A stretch of DNA of 26,555 nt from Saccoglossus kowalevskii (taxonomy: Eukaryota; Hemichordata; Enteropneusta; Harrimaniidae): contig NW_003148779.1 in the NCBI RefSeq assembly GCF_000003605.2, positions 63,967 through 90,521 of the forward strand, in the 5' to 3' direction. Position 1 is the first letter of the stretch, and every line of letters starts with the position of its first letter. The notes beneath the pieces were generated by a model that saw only the letters and a list, made by a program, of their open reading frames with translations, was not told where the DNA came from and made no database searches. Position numbers and translations under genes: made by a program. Positions 1-9,599 of this stretch are shown in pieces.

Positions 1-994
1 CCAGTTTTGTTTTCATATTGAACATGATTTCGGTATCTTTTTTTCAATGCCTTCCATTTATCCATACATTTGTCATGCGTTGATGAGATACCACATAATT
101 TATTCAATTCAGAGGAAATAATAACCCATGCTGGTTTTTTTTTTCTACCACTCAGGCTATCTAAATTTTTTTTAACAAGATCAATCAAGCAACTTATTTG
201 ACCTTCTGACCATTCTAATCTTTCTTCATTGAAAGATGAAACAGAGTAAGATGTAGAAGGTGCAGGAGAATTGAGTGTAGACAAGGTGGTAGCAGAAGTT
301 GAAGCAGCAGCAGGCAGAGTTGAATCCAAGCAAATGGTTGTGGTAGAGGTTGTAGATGGATGACATGCCGAAGTACTAGCATGGGGATGAGTATATGATT
401 CAGAACTGGCTGATGATTGAAAATAATTCCAGGTAGAAGCAGGTTTACAAAAATTAAGAGTAGACAAAGTGGTAGCAGAAATTGAAGCTGCAGAAGGTAG
501 TGTAGAAGTAGCACTGGTAGGGTGAACTGAAGATGAGCAAGTGAATGATGATGGTTTTGCTAATGGTTTTGGTGAGGCAGGAGCACTAGTATAAAAAGAA
601 GCTTTAGGTACAGATGCATGTACAGGTGTAGAAGTAGCACTGGTAGGGTGAATTGAAGTTGAGCTAGTGAATGATGATGGTTTTGCTGAGGCAGGAGCGC
701 TAGTATAAAAAGAAGCTTTAGGTACAGATGCATGTACAGGTGTAGAAGTAGCACTGGTAGGGTGAATTGAAGCTGAGCTAGTGAATGATGGTTTTACTGA
801 GACATTATAACTAGTATCATGAACTGAAGCTAAAGAAGTTGCACTGGTAGGATGAATAGAAGCTGAGGCAGAACTACCATTAGTCAGATGAATAGAAGCT
901 GTGCTAGGTTCCAAAGCTGCCAAACCAATATAAATTGGATCATTTACTTTTCCATCTGGCAGATTACTAATCAATTCATTTAACAACTCTGGAT
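1..994 (-). CDS. Partial large exon: Ser/Thr-rich protein with Myb/SANT-like DNA-binding domain
   Basis: On the minus strand one frame stays open from the left edge to about 1077. I place the 5' end at 994, after a pyrimidine-rich stretch ending ...catcag. The N-terminal part is Ser/Thr/Ala/Pro-rich with imperfect repeats (HPTSATST..., SFYTSAPAS). From about 212 to the edge it reads WSEGQISCLIDL, then AWVIISSELNKL, then CMDKWKALKKRYR and ENKTG. That Trp spacing and the basic K.KWK.LK.RYR helix are typical of the Myb/SANT-like (trihelix/MADF-like) domains of animal transcription factors and Harbinger-type accessory proteins. A nuclear DNA-binding role is inferred. The exon needs two bases to complete its first codon, and the exon at 3818-3914 supplies one, so the two join in frame. 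The 3' end lies outside the window. A domesticated transposon-derived gene is possible. Confidence 0.55.
501..860 (-). repeat. Imperfect coding tandem repeat (126/114-bp spacing)
   Basis: The block starting tgtagaagtagcactgg occurs at 501, 627 and 741, spacings of 126 and 114 bp (42 and 38 codons). Related degraded copies continue to about 860. Both periods are multiples of three, so the frame of the Ser/Thr-rich region survives. The encoded unit contains HPTSATSTPVHASVPKA and SFYTSAPAS. It is probably a disordered linker that expands and contracts by replication slippage or unequal exchange. Confidence 0.8.
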
Positions 995-1339
995 CTGATG
1001 ATGGAAAAGTACAAACAAATAAAGTTAGCAGATATAATAAAATGCCTGATATTATTTGAGAAATAATAGCAGACCCCTACAGGAAAAAATCAAAGAATGT
1101 GGGGAGTAGAATTTGCTATAAGATGAAGAGAAAACATGCTGTAAAACCAATAACAGTCTATCCATGCTCAACTGAAACATAAATACATCTTGCTTGTTTA
1201 ATTGCATTTGTGCCAAACTTTGAACATACCGGTAATTAATGATGTTAGATGGACACACATACAGACAGACAGACATAAATATGAAACCCAATTCCAACAA
1301 TGACTCGTAGTTTTTGGTAATTATGCAAACCGTCTAAAA

Positions 1340-1985
1340 ATTAATTGTTCAAAGACCAACTTTATGATTATTAGTGGGTGACATGTGTCCCATTATAGTA
1401 AACGGTTCTATAACGATAAAAACATATTTTGAAAGAGACTGGATCAGCTAACTTTATTGGGATTGAAATTGACAAACATTTAACATTGGAAAATCATATT
1501 ACGAAAATTAATAAGCAGATCAGGAATAAGTCTCTTTCAAAATTAAGGCATCATATTCCAAAGCACATTCTTTTGTTATTATATTATTCATTAATCCAAC
1601 CTCATTAAGTATGGACTGGAAGTTTGGGCAAGCACATATCCATCACATCTAAAAAGTATTCTAACTACCCAAACATTTATTGCAAGAATAATAACATTTT
1701 CTGAATTTACTGCCCATTCTGCCCATATTTTCAACCAGCTTAAAATCTTTGACATTTATAAGCTCACAACTTTCTCCTTTTTATGTTTTTGCACGATATT
1801 GTTAATGGAAACACACCACACAACATGTCAGCCTACATCCTGCATTATATTCAACACAATCATAATACTAGACAACAAAACAGAAATGAAATCTCAATCC
1901 CAAATATGAACACAACAATTTGTACATTCGCAATATCTTATTTAGGTCCAAAATTATGAAAGAGTCTACCTGTTGCATTGAGAAA
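1340..1985 (+). mobile_element. Degenerate non-LTR retrotransposon, reverse-transcriptase C-terminal fragment
   Basis: Conceptual translation in shifting plus frames shows the distal RT signature of CR1/L2/Jockey-type LINEs in the right order: KTNFMIISG (about 1354), FIGIEIDKHLTLENHITKI (about 1452), LLLLYYSLIQPH (to about 1606), YGLEVW (about 1617), then FLHDIVNG, HNHNTR, SIPN and YLGPK (to about 1958). Several frame changes and stop codons break it, and no endonuclease or RT catalytic core is visible. It is therefore a dead, 5'-truncated copy. It lies antisense within the first intron of the minus-strand Myb/SANT-like gene. Clade assignment is tentative. Confidence 0.85.
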
Positions 1986-3817
1986 GAATGAAAAAAAATC
2001 AATTTTCAAAATTAAAGTGATTTTGTGTTTTACATATTATCAGTATTATTAAAATTTGATATGTCGTGTTTTTTTTTTTTATTTGTTTTACTATTTTAGT
2101 GTCTACTGTCATTATAATATTTAATTTTATAAAAACCTGTACTCATGAGAATTTTCATAACAACAGTGTTTGTAAATACTCGCATGTGTAATAATTATGG
2201 GTAAAGAAATAAATTATTAGTTAAACAATAATACAACATGTTTTTTGTAGCCTATTTCACCTCTACAAAATGCAATTGTTTCTCTGGAGATTTGTGAATA
2301 TGCATGCAAAAACAAAATGTTAGATGAAATAACTTTTTTGGTGTTTTGGATTTATAATTTATTTTCACTGATTTCTGTGTTAAAGTAAAACATAGGAAAA
2401 AAGGTATATTCGTTGGATTTTATTTTCAGTAAATCATTCATGGTGAACAGTTACCACAACTTTGGGGTAAAATTTCTTGGTAATGAAAAAAGATATCAAA
2501 AATTCAAATAGTAACTTTGTGCCCACACTCAAGCTGAGTAGAATGAGCTATATCAGAGGTGTTTTATCCTAAATTTGTAGGAGGAATTACATTTGGTGTG
2601 CAGCTATCCAAAAATCAGTTGTTTGGCAGTTACTATGGAAATGGTTGGCCAAAATATTATTTAAAACTTTATCTACTAAGTATGGTGAAGGTGTGACCTG
2701 TCTGCCAGGTTTGGGTCAAGATAATTAAACTTAAAAATGGACTGCATTTCCCTCAACCTGTTTAAGTGGGATAACTAAATAGGATAAGCAACTATAACTA
2801 CACAACTGCAAAATACAACATTTCTCTAAAGGATGTAGTAGATTTTTAGGAACTAAAATTTACACTAATTTTTATATAGAATGGATATAAATCAAATCAG
2901 ACATTCACAATATATTTTATGAAAGCATGCAATTCATACTGAAAAAAATTTCAAATTAGATGCAACGTTCATGTGATCATGTGACTGCTTTAACTTAAGT
3001 AAATAAATCTTCCATTGAAAATGACGAGTGAATAAATTAAAAAGGATATCAACATTTTTTTTCCTGAAAAATGTAGAATAAAAACAAGGGAAACATAACA
3101 GTCAAAGCGATTTTGCACAATTTTGTTTCAGTCATCACAACAATGCAAGTTGTTAATTTTAACCACAGTTGTGATCTATTTATGATCGAGCACTGAAATT
3201 TTCATTGATAATAAGATATCTATGAATTTCATAAAGTGTAACAAGTTGATTTTGATTAACATGCTCCAAAAAAACACATCCTTAAACTGTCATTCAAAAT
3301 GTTTCTGACAAAAATTGTAGAATATTATTAATTTGATTTTACCTCCATGAAGTTCAAACCATGATCAAAAATTAAAAATATTTCCAAATGTGAAAAAATA
3401 GTAGTTGTTTATATTAATGAACAATTTGTGAAAAAAATGGGGATATTTCAATCATAACAAATAGAATATAAACTATTATCTACAGCTTACAATAAAAATG
3501 ACAATTTTAGTAAAATAACAAATTTACGCTAGTTTCAGTAAGAGCTGTGATAACAAAAATGTTTAACAAAACGAAAATCGATTGAATATTTACCACAATA
3601 TAATAAAATTAAGACATTCAAAGATTGTTTACATTGCCATGTAGATATATATATATTTTTTATTTCATTTTCGGGAGCGGGGGTAACGTAAAATTTTCAT
3701 TCACAAAAACCCCATCATTCTACTCGGCAGCCGACAAGTGGGAAGAGCCAAAACAAGTTTCAAAAATACAAAATATATTTCTTTTTGGAGATATCGAGTA
3801 AATATAGTTCAACTTAC
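1986..3817. other. AT-rich intron/intergenic DNA, no gene seen
   Basis: About 1.8 kb of AT-rich sequence with frequent stops in all frames and homopolymer runs. No exon, RNA gene or clear repeat was recognised. By the minus-strand model it is intron 1 of the Myb/SANT-like gene. A small unrecognised exon cannot be excluded. Confidence 0.6.
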
Positions 3818-3914
3818 TTTTTTTAACTGTATCCATCTCATGAGACAAAATTTTAAATGGTATTTCCCTCTCTCCATCCACCAGCACAAACGGTAACCAG
3901 TTTTCCTCTGCCAT
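3818..3914 (-). CDS. First coding exon of the minus-strand Myb/SANT-like gene
   Basis: On the minus strand an ATG (3914-3912, context accaaaATGG) opens a 32-codon exon starting MAEENWLPFVLVDGEREI and ending ...MDTVKK. It is followed by a perfect donor (GTAAGT, from 3817). One base is left over (phase 1), which matches the two-base need of the exon at 994, so direct splicing gives a continuous frame with an Asn at the junction. The acidic N-terminus has no signal peptide, consistent with an intracellular protein. The start is supported by the adjacent CpG-rich promoter-like block. Intervening exons in the 2.8-kb intron are possible. I do not recognise the N-terminal segment. Confidence 0.6.
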
Positions 3915-4125
3915 TTTGGTTCATGAACTGTGACCTACAGTTCCACAACCCCGCTTTTGGAGCAGGGGCGATAAAAAGTACCTCGAGGCGCCCCGACGGT
4001 GACGTCAAGAAATAATCGAACGTTAGTCGAGGTGCCTCGAGGCACCCCGGGGCGCCTCGAGGCCGATAATCGAAAACGCTCGTGGTAATCACCGGAAATG
4101 ACGTAAACAGTTTATTCATTCCATT
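3915..4125. promoter_or_regulatory. CpG-rich, palindrome-rich promoter block, possibly bidirectional
   Basis: A GC-rich island in AT-rich surroundings lies directly upstream of the minus-strand ATG. It contains a full palindromic CRE (TGACGTCA, 4000-4007), an ETS-type site (ACCGGAAAT, 4091-4099) overlapping a variant CRE (TGACGTAA, 4099-4106), and a perfect 16-bp palindrome, GGTGCCTCGAGGCACC (4031-4046), with further CCTCGAGG copies at about 3981 and 4056. Promoters of this kind often fire both ways. A plus-strand start here is possible but no downstream exon is firmly tied to it. Confidence 0.55.
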
Positions 4126-5066
4126 ATGTTCTATAGTTCTAAGTCTGAAAAAACTTGTTCTGCTACTCGTCTAAAGGAGTATTGGAGGCACATTGCAATA
4201 GGTTACTGTAAATAACGTATAACTGGTGGATTTAAGCTTATGTACACATGTGTAACAGCCTGGTGGTAGCCAGCATGATCTTCAATAACAATAACAATGT
4301 TACATAAAATAAAACTACCCACCAACACGCCAGCGTGTCACCACGGGTGTTTGTAGGAATTTTAGCTGTAAGGCCATAACAAATATTAAAAACGTGTGTC
4401 ACAGGCTTTTTAAAGGGTTTTTGTTCATAATTTTAGAAAAAAATAAATTCTGTTTTAAAAAGTAACATGACTAGAAACTTTTTTGTTTGTTTATTTGTTG
4501 TTCCTCTTTTAGGCAATTGATTCCCTTTTGAAAACTGATCTGACACATGAGTTGGGCTTGTAGTAATTTCCACAATTTCATTGTGTTACATATGTTGCAG
4601 AACCTACAATTGCATGAAATTAATAAACCGTGTCTCACTCAACAGAACCCAGATTTGGTGTCACTGGTGTTTGCTCTACAATATGACGTACTGTCTGAGC
4701 CGCGGTACTAGCGTACGACGCTTTGCGTTCGATTTCCCGACGCGCACGCCGATGATGTTACAGCCTCGGTTTTCAGGTAAGATGATTTACGATATATTAA
4801 ACAATGGTCGAGAACCATAGTAATTCATAAATATTACACACATTTGTCTAAAACGTTACCATCCCAGACGGTTGATATCTCTGGGATGCCTTGGCAGTCT
4901 GTACGCGGTCGTTCGAATCCGGAGAGAGCGCTTGCTGACCTCGCCTTGCGCCCTCTTTCGATTTCACTCTCGTGAGCGATACATACGTTCCATGATTCCA
5001 GTAATTCCATGCATTGGTGCACCATAACGGCGTCAGTGTGTGCACCGCAAACCATTCTTGGGAAAT
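4126..5066. other. No firmly supported gene; weak plus-strand exon-like fragments
   Basis: A 29-codon plus frame begins at ATG 4126 (MFYSSKSEKTCSATRLKEYW...) but has no good donor in phase with anything downstream. Acceptor-like ends follow at 4513 (tcctcttttag) and 4600 (gttgcag). The open frame after the latter reaches a strong donor (CAG|GTAAGA, 4776/4777). These could be 5' untranslated exons of the large gene starting at 5067. A tRNA B-box-like string (GTTCGAATCC, 4911-4920) has no convincing A box or cloverleaf, so a SINE remnant is only a guess. Confidence 0.35.
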
Positions 5067-5172
5067 ATGTACACCCACATTTATTTACTAGTGTTTCTCT
5101 GTATTGAGGACAAAATTATTGGAACTATAGACGTGACCCAGGGATGGCACTGTTATCCCCGTAGTAATCCAG
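5067..5172 (+). CDS. Large secreted TSP1 gene, exon 1: signal peptide
   Basis: The ATG at 5067-5069 has A at -3 and begins MYTHIYLLVFLCI, a short polar start followed by a hydrophobic core typical of a secretory signal peptide. Then comes EDKIIGTIDVTQGWHCYPRS and a donor (CCAG|GTAGGT, 5172/5173). The exon is 106 nt, 35 codons plus one base (phase 1). It joins in frame to the phase-1 acceptor at 7012, giving NPD|DSSQDIAPC. It supplies Cys29 of the mature N-terminal domain. It was chosen because it is the only upstream open segment I found that combines a start codon, a hydrophobic leader and a donor in the required phase. Another exon between 5173 and 7011 remains possible. Confidence 0.62.
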
Positions 5173-6696
5173 GTAGGTGCTATTCAAACTGAATTATAAA
5201 CGGTATTCCTTGGTATATCCGCCGATTTCATCCACTATGTTAGTTTTCGTACACTTGCCGAAACAATCGCACGTTTGCTAACACTATCGCGCGAATTTAT
5301 CATATGAGAACAACTCTAAAGCAACTGGTCTATGCTTTCGTCGAGCCCCCTTTTTTTGGTTTGCTTAAGTCCTGAAATAGTGGACCGATCATAGTCATCA
5401 GGATTGATTATCGAGAAGAAATCGGCTAACGGAAAAGAAATACCTCAAATTCGTGATTTGTTTCAGCTAACGTGTTATATATATATATATATAACAAGTA
5501 AATCATGCTAATTGTTGCATTCACATTGACAACTCGTTGTACTCCCCGCTATGCGACTGTTCAGACCCATGGTTCCAACGACAAGCGTATTATATTCGAC
5601 AGTGGAAAGTCACGTCGGAATTGGTCACGTCGGCACGCTGAGTTGCAACTCAGAAAACATATTATGTAGCGAATGAACGTTGACTATATATTTCTATGAG
5701 ATGTTGTCATGACCTAGACGCCTGGACATTGAACGCTGGACATCTCAGGGGGCAGTATGAGTGTAAGAATATTTTGGAGAAAATTTCCCAAAACGGATTA
5801 GTTGCTAGCAATTATGTATTGCATGTAACAAGTTTATATTGCATCCAAACACAGAACGATAACATGAAAAGATGTCATACTTGTATATACGCGAAAATGA
5901 GGATTTGATCTGCATACTTATAGAAAATTATTTGAAAAATCGAGAAATTAGATGAATGGATAGCATTTTTATTTGCTTCTCTTAAAAAGCGTACGACTAG
6001 ATGGCGTTTCTGGGTTTCAGTTATATTCCTTGATTTCACGGTTATGTTTGGAAGCACCGGGTAGCGGGCGCGTCAAAGTAAAAATCGTCAAATTCATTTT
6101 AGTTTCCAGGGAAACACAACATGACGGCCTAGAGTCATGAACTCTCTAGATGACGCCGTGTAAGAATATTTACAGAAGTTTTAATAATTATAATTACAAT
6201 GTTTGTCTAGAGGTTTGTAATCGGCATAATTGTCAATATTATTTTATTTGAAACTCGGAATATTTGTCTTTCGATTAGGAATCACATGAACAACTGAAAT
6301 GTATGTCACCCTACAATTTATGATGTCATACTGTTACCACCAATGTATTGGACAAAAATGCGTGAAAACGGTGACATTTTTTATTTATTTAAATCGTTTC
6401 TCAATAAATGTCCGATGACGTCACAGCTTGTATTCCCCTTTGACATGAACTCATATTTTAAAAAAACAATGATATCTGATAAACAATGTCACTATTCATA
6501 CGGTGTATTGCATGTATTATATGAATATTTCTACAGTCCCACTTATATTCTGTGTTTCAAGCCATGGCACAAGTCCTTGCCCAATAAAATAAACAAAGTA
6601 ATTACACAATCTTACCGTAAAGGGCACACAATGATTCACATTTTGTTGTTTTTTACTGCACTCGAATATTGTGTATTCGATGTCATTTGTTTACAC
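5173..6696 (+). other. Intron 1 of the secreted TSP1 gene, proximal part
   Basis: No convincing exon was seen. There is an alternating AT tract that forms a 22-bp palindrome (5474-5495) and a full CRE palindrome (TGACGTCA, 6416-6423). Open frames here are short, hydrophobic and AT-biased, without paired splice signals. Confidence 0.6.
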
Positions 6697-6962
6697 TTCA
6701 TATTCAGTTTGACCCTCGATGTAACTTGGTACATCTTATATTCGGTTTGACCCTCGATGTAACTTGGTACATTTCATATTCAGTTTGACCCTCGATGTAA
6801 CTTGGTACATTTCATATTCAGTTTGACCCTCGATGTAACTTGGTACATTTCATATTCAGTTTGACCCTCGATGTAACTTGGTACATTTCATATTCAGTTT
6901 GACCCTCGATGTAACTTGGTACATCTTATATTCGGTTTGACCCTCGATGTAACTTGGTACAT
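6697..6962 (+). repeat. 38-bp minisatellite, seven copies
   Basis: Seven near-identical 38-bp units run head to tail, with starts at 6697, 6735, 6773, 6811, 6849, 6887 and 6925. Each carries ttcatattcag (or cttatattcgg) then tttgaccctcgatg and taacttggtacat. A diverged eighth copy (ttcacatattgggtttgcccctc) runs into the pyrimidine tract of the acceptor at 7011/7012. Only about 50 bp separate the array from the exon. Confidence 0.95.
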
Positions 6963-7011
6963 TTCACATATTGGGTTTGCCCCTCAATTCGTTCTTTCTA
7001 TTTCATCCCAG

Positions 7012-7216
7012 ACGACTCGTCCCAAGATATAGCACCATGCATTCGGATTATTAGGCCTATTGGAGGTCATGACGTCATAGACCAGGACGCCAAGTCATAC
7101 TTGTTTGAAGTAGACATTGATCCTGGAGGCCAGGAGCATCGTGGTGTGGACATTGATTGGTATCACGTGACCGGAGCAGGCGACAATGAAGAGATCACGT
7201 CAATTAATGATTGCCG
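7012..7216 (+). CDS. Large secreted TSP1 gene, exon 2: unrecognised N-terminal domain, first half
   Basis: The acceptor follows a pyrimidine tract (ctttctatttcatcccag) and the donor is perfect (CCG|GTAAGT, 7216/7217). The 205-nt exon enters in phase 1 and leaves in phase 2. It encodes residues 36-104, including APCIRIIRPIGGHD, SYLFEVDIDPGG, VDIDWYHVTGAGDNEE and a C-terminal NDCR. The alternating beta-like hydrophobics and a central DWYHV suggest a small beta-sandwich, perhaps Ig- or cadherin-like, but I cannot assign a family. Cys45 and Cys103 are here. With Cys29 and Cys109 on neighbouring exons they would make two disulfides in the secretory pathway. A CRE-like TGACGTCA at 7070 falls inside the coding sequence. 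Confidence 0.75.
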
Positions 7217-7825
7217 GTAAGTTTGTACTCTACAGTTTCACATTCACGATGTATGCATGATATGAAGTACAATCCCCGCTAGTTCAAATATAGACTCGTA
7301 CAAGAATAGCCACAATGGCAATTTGGAGAAACTCTATTTTATATCTCAAAAATGTTTTAGTTTCGGGATTTATTTTCTCATATGTATCGTATATTACTCC
7401 GTAATTCTCTGTGTAAAACTAATACAAATCTAAATGAGTTCATAATACGTTCAAATATACTTGAGTTACTCTTAGAAGTAGAAGCGGAAGCGTTTTCACG
7501 TGAGAAACACTTACTGTGTTTTCATTGGTTTTCAATCATGCTGCATTAGTATAACGCGACACATGCATTTGATATGGACAATTGAGGCCGCAGCAGAATA
7601 GACTATTTTAAATGTGTTTGGCTTATTGACAGAAAACGGTACTTTGGGGTGGTTGTTGAGACTTCCCTGAACAGTGTAACAAGATTTGCCCTGCGTGTGT
7701 AACATATATAAATTTGGTTGTTCAGGATTACTTCAAAGTTGAGTTTGTGTTGTTTTCTCGAATTTTCACCGGCTCGACCGGCGTTCCACAGCAGCGCACA
7801 CATAGCCCATAGAAATACATGTACA
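7217..7825 (+). other. Intron 2, proximal part
   Basis: No exon or RNA gene was recognised. The segment includes an E-box-type CACGTG at about 7498 and ordinary AT-rich DNA. GC content rises toward the 73-bp repeat that follows. Confidence 0.5.
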
Positions 7826-8029
7826 GTGGTGCGCGTCTTAGCAACCTGGAACGTCTTGTGACGTAGCTCCGCCCCCGAGGATAAAAATTCATGGTAAAGT
7901 GGTGCGCGGCTTAGCAACGTGGAACGTCTTGTGACGTAGCTCCGCCCCCGAGGATAAAAATTCATGGTAAAGTGGTGCGCGGCTTAGCAACGTGGAACGT
8001 CTTGTGACGTAGCTCCGCCCCGAGGATAG
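7826..8029. repeat. 73-bp tandem repeat with promoter-like motifs
   Basis: Three head-to-tail units start at 7826, 7899 and 7972; the third is cut short near 8029. Each unit holds gtggtgcgcg, cttagcaac, cttGTGACGTAGctCCGCCC and GGATAAAAATTCATGG, that is a CRE half-site, a GC box and an AT-rich TATA-like string in fixed order. The first two units are nearly identical; the third has lost one C and its tail. The unit length is not a multiple of three. Confidence 0.93.
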
Positions 8030-8321
8030 CGCATTTGTTCGGAGAGGCATACCCCCTCTACGGAAGAACATTACACAACTGATATAATTTTTAAAATATT
8101 TTTTTCGAGAATTAGAAAAGCAAGGTTGTGAAAATGTGAGTAAGAGTGAAAGTGCATGATTTCATGGTAACTACGGTCACTTTTTAATGTAATTACTGAA
8201 TTAGTTTTGAAAACTTGTCATTTAATTTGTAGCAGCTAAAAATTCATAGATCACTTTCCTGGAAGTAGTGAGACTGAGGTGCAAGCACGATGGCCGCCTT
8301 TTTCATGGTGCAAATACAAAC

Positions 8322-8399
8322 ATTTCTGTCTGTTGATATTTGGTAAAAGGCAATCTTATTTTTGTCACGCGGATTGGTACATCCATAAGCACAATATCT
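8322..8399 (-). pseudogene. THAP-type zinc-finger N-terminal fragment
   Basis: On the minus strand 26 codons read RYCAYGCTNPRDKNKIAFYQ followed by ISTDRN. This closely matches the start of THAP domains (C-x2-4-C, then GC.N..DK.K..F...P). The frame stays open on both sides (about 8244-8498), but no proper Met is present where THAP proteins start (the codons read WHA), and the conserved downstream W, P and second Cys-His pair are absent. It may be a decayed exon or a P-element/THAP-transposon remnant in intron 2. A real antisense first exon with a weak donor is less likely. Confidence 0.45.
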
Positions 8400-8510
8400 T
8401 GCGTGCCAGTTAAACTTGCATACAGTCTCTTGTTTATTATTTTGTTGGTGTTTTTTTATAAAACTAAATATTACGCACTGAACCCAGACCGGTGACAATC
8501 ATCACTGGTG

Positions 8511-8525
8511 TCGCAAGAGGGCGTC
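8511..8525 (+). promoter_or_regulatory. CTCF-like motif
   Basis: TCGCAAGAGGGCGTC fits the conserved CTCF core (C[G/A]CNAG[G/A][G/T]GGC[G/A]). It is a single-site match by eye in intron 2. Occupancy is unknown and chance matches occur. Confidence 0.3.
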
Positions 8526-9061
8526 TACATGGGTCACAAGTCCTTTATTTCGCGGTAACCCGGCTTTCGTCATTATACACTCCAATCTTTTATTTTATTA
8601 AATTACACACCCAATACTAATGTACGCACACATTTACAATATATGGCAAATTCAAAGTGAGAGACTCATTTTGTTTTTACTTTCCGTAACACAAACGGTG
8701 TGACAGTAGGACTTTCGTGCTTTCGTATATTTCTTCGTCTGGCAATGACATGACGGTCAGTTTGATGAACCGAGTAACACCTTAGTAACCGTTATTCCGC
8801 GACGAAATTATTTTCTTTTGTAAATTATATTTATATTTCACCCTTGACAGTACATTTATGGAACAATCATTATCAACTATAGATAAAATATTTTAAAACT
8901 TGTTTCAATTAGGAATAAATCAACACGAGAGCCCTCTAATAACAAAAATACGCAAATGATACGCGTAGTAAAAGTCTGGCGGTGTGTGGTGGCAGAGATA
9001 CTTTCGGTAATATAACCGCAAAGAACTCTGGGAAGGAGAATGGTGAAAACCCTCATCCCTA

Positions 9062-9592
9062 ACACTGGTGGCGCTCTCATTTCCATTCTGGCTTTCCCCA
9101 CTGCCACACCGTATGTTCCGTAATTTGCATAAAGAAAGTGGTGATTCACCACATTTTGTTCAAATAAAGAATATATGCTATAACATAAATGATGTTAATA
9201 AATATGAAATCATGCAACAGAAAGTGTTTTTAGTTGTATACATGTGACTTTTGTACGAGACCTAGTTTTCAAAATGAAAGTACATTCATGTTTACATGTG
9301 TGATGTTTGACTAAAGGAAACCTGCTTTCGCAAGTCAAAGTCTGTTTTATGTTGTCAAAACTGCTTAAACTAATCTCGCGAGATTCAGACGAATGGGAAA
9401 ATGTGTGTGATAGCGAATATTCAAAGTTCATATACAAGAGCGAAAACAATTATTTCAAAATCACTGTGCCACTCAAAGAGAATTCGAACGTCTTTGATTA
9501 CGTTCTTTTCTTCGATATGCAAATACGGTGTGGCAGTGGTGAAAACCCGAACGAGAGGAACAGAAGTGAGAGCGCCACCAGTGTTTGGAGTG
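9062..9592. repeat. Diverged inverted repeat pair (about 9062-9146 and 9512-9592)
   Basis: The left arm on the plus strand carries AACACTGGTGGCGCTCTCA, then about 16 bp, then CCACTGCCACACCGTAT and a nearby TTTGCAT. The reverse complement of the right arm has the same two blocks in the same order with about 27 bp between them, also followed by TTTGCAT. The arms are separated by about 370 bp. This is probably two copies of one short interspersed element in opposite orientation, or the ends of a MITE-like unit. No target duplication was seen. Confidence 0.7.
9372..9385. promoter_or_regulatory. 14-bp palindrome containing TCTCGCGAGA
   Basis: AATCTCGCGAGATT is perfectly palindromic and centres on TCTCGCGAGA, a motif known from many animal CpG promoters. 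It lies between the arms of the inverted repeat. There is no adjacent exon to regulate, so function is uncertain. Confidence 0.35.
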
Positions 9593-9599
9593 TGATATA

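Noticed and set aside
4126-4215. Short plus-strand frame MFYSSKSEKTCS... beside the CpG block.
   Set aside because: Only 29 codons, no usable donor in phase with the following acceptors; kept only as a note.
4600-4776. Open segment between an acceptor-like gttgcag and a strong donor CAG|GTAAGA.
   Set aside because: The peptide has no secretory or domain features and no partner exon upstream; it could be a 5' untranslated exon but cannot be supported as coding.
4911-4920. tRNA gene or SINE from a B-box-like GTTCGAATCC.
   Set aside because: No A box at the right distance and no cloverleaf could be folded by eye.
6343-6750. A 135-residue plus-strand open frame with hydrophobic stretches.
   Set aside because: AT-biased composition; it runs into the 38-bp minisatellite and has no donor matching exon 7012. 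The 5067-5172 exon is a better signal-peptide candidate.
7603-8071. Minus-strand open frames with repeated RRSTLLSRAPLYHEFL peptides.
   Set aside because: They are the 73-bp non-coding repeat read in two different frames; the unit is not a multiple of three and there are no splice or start signals.
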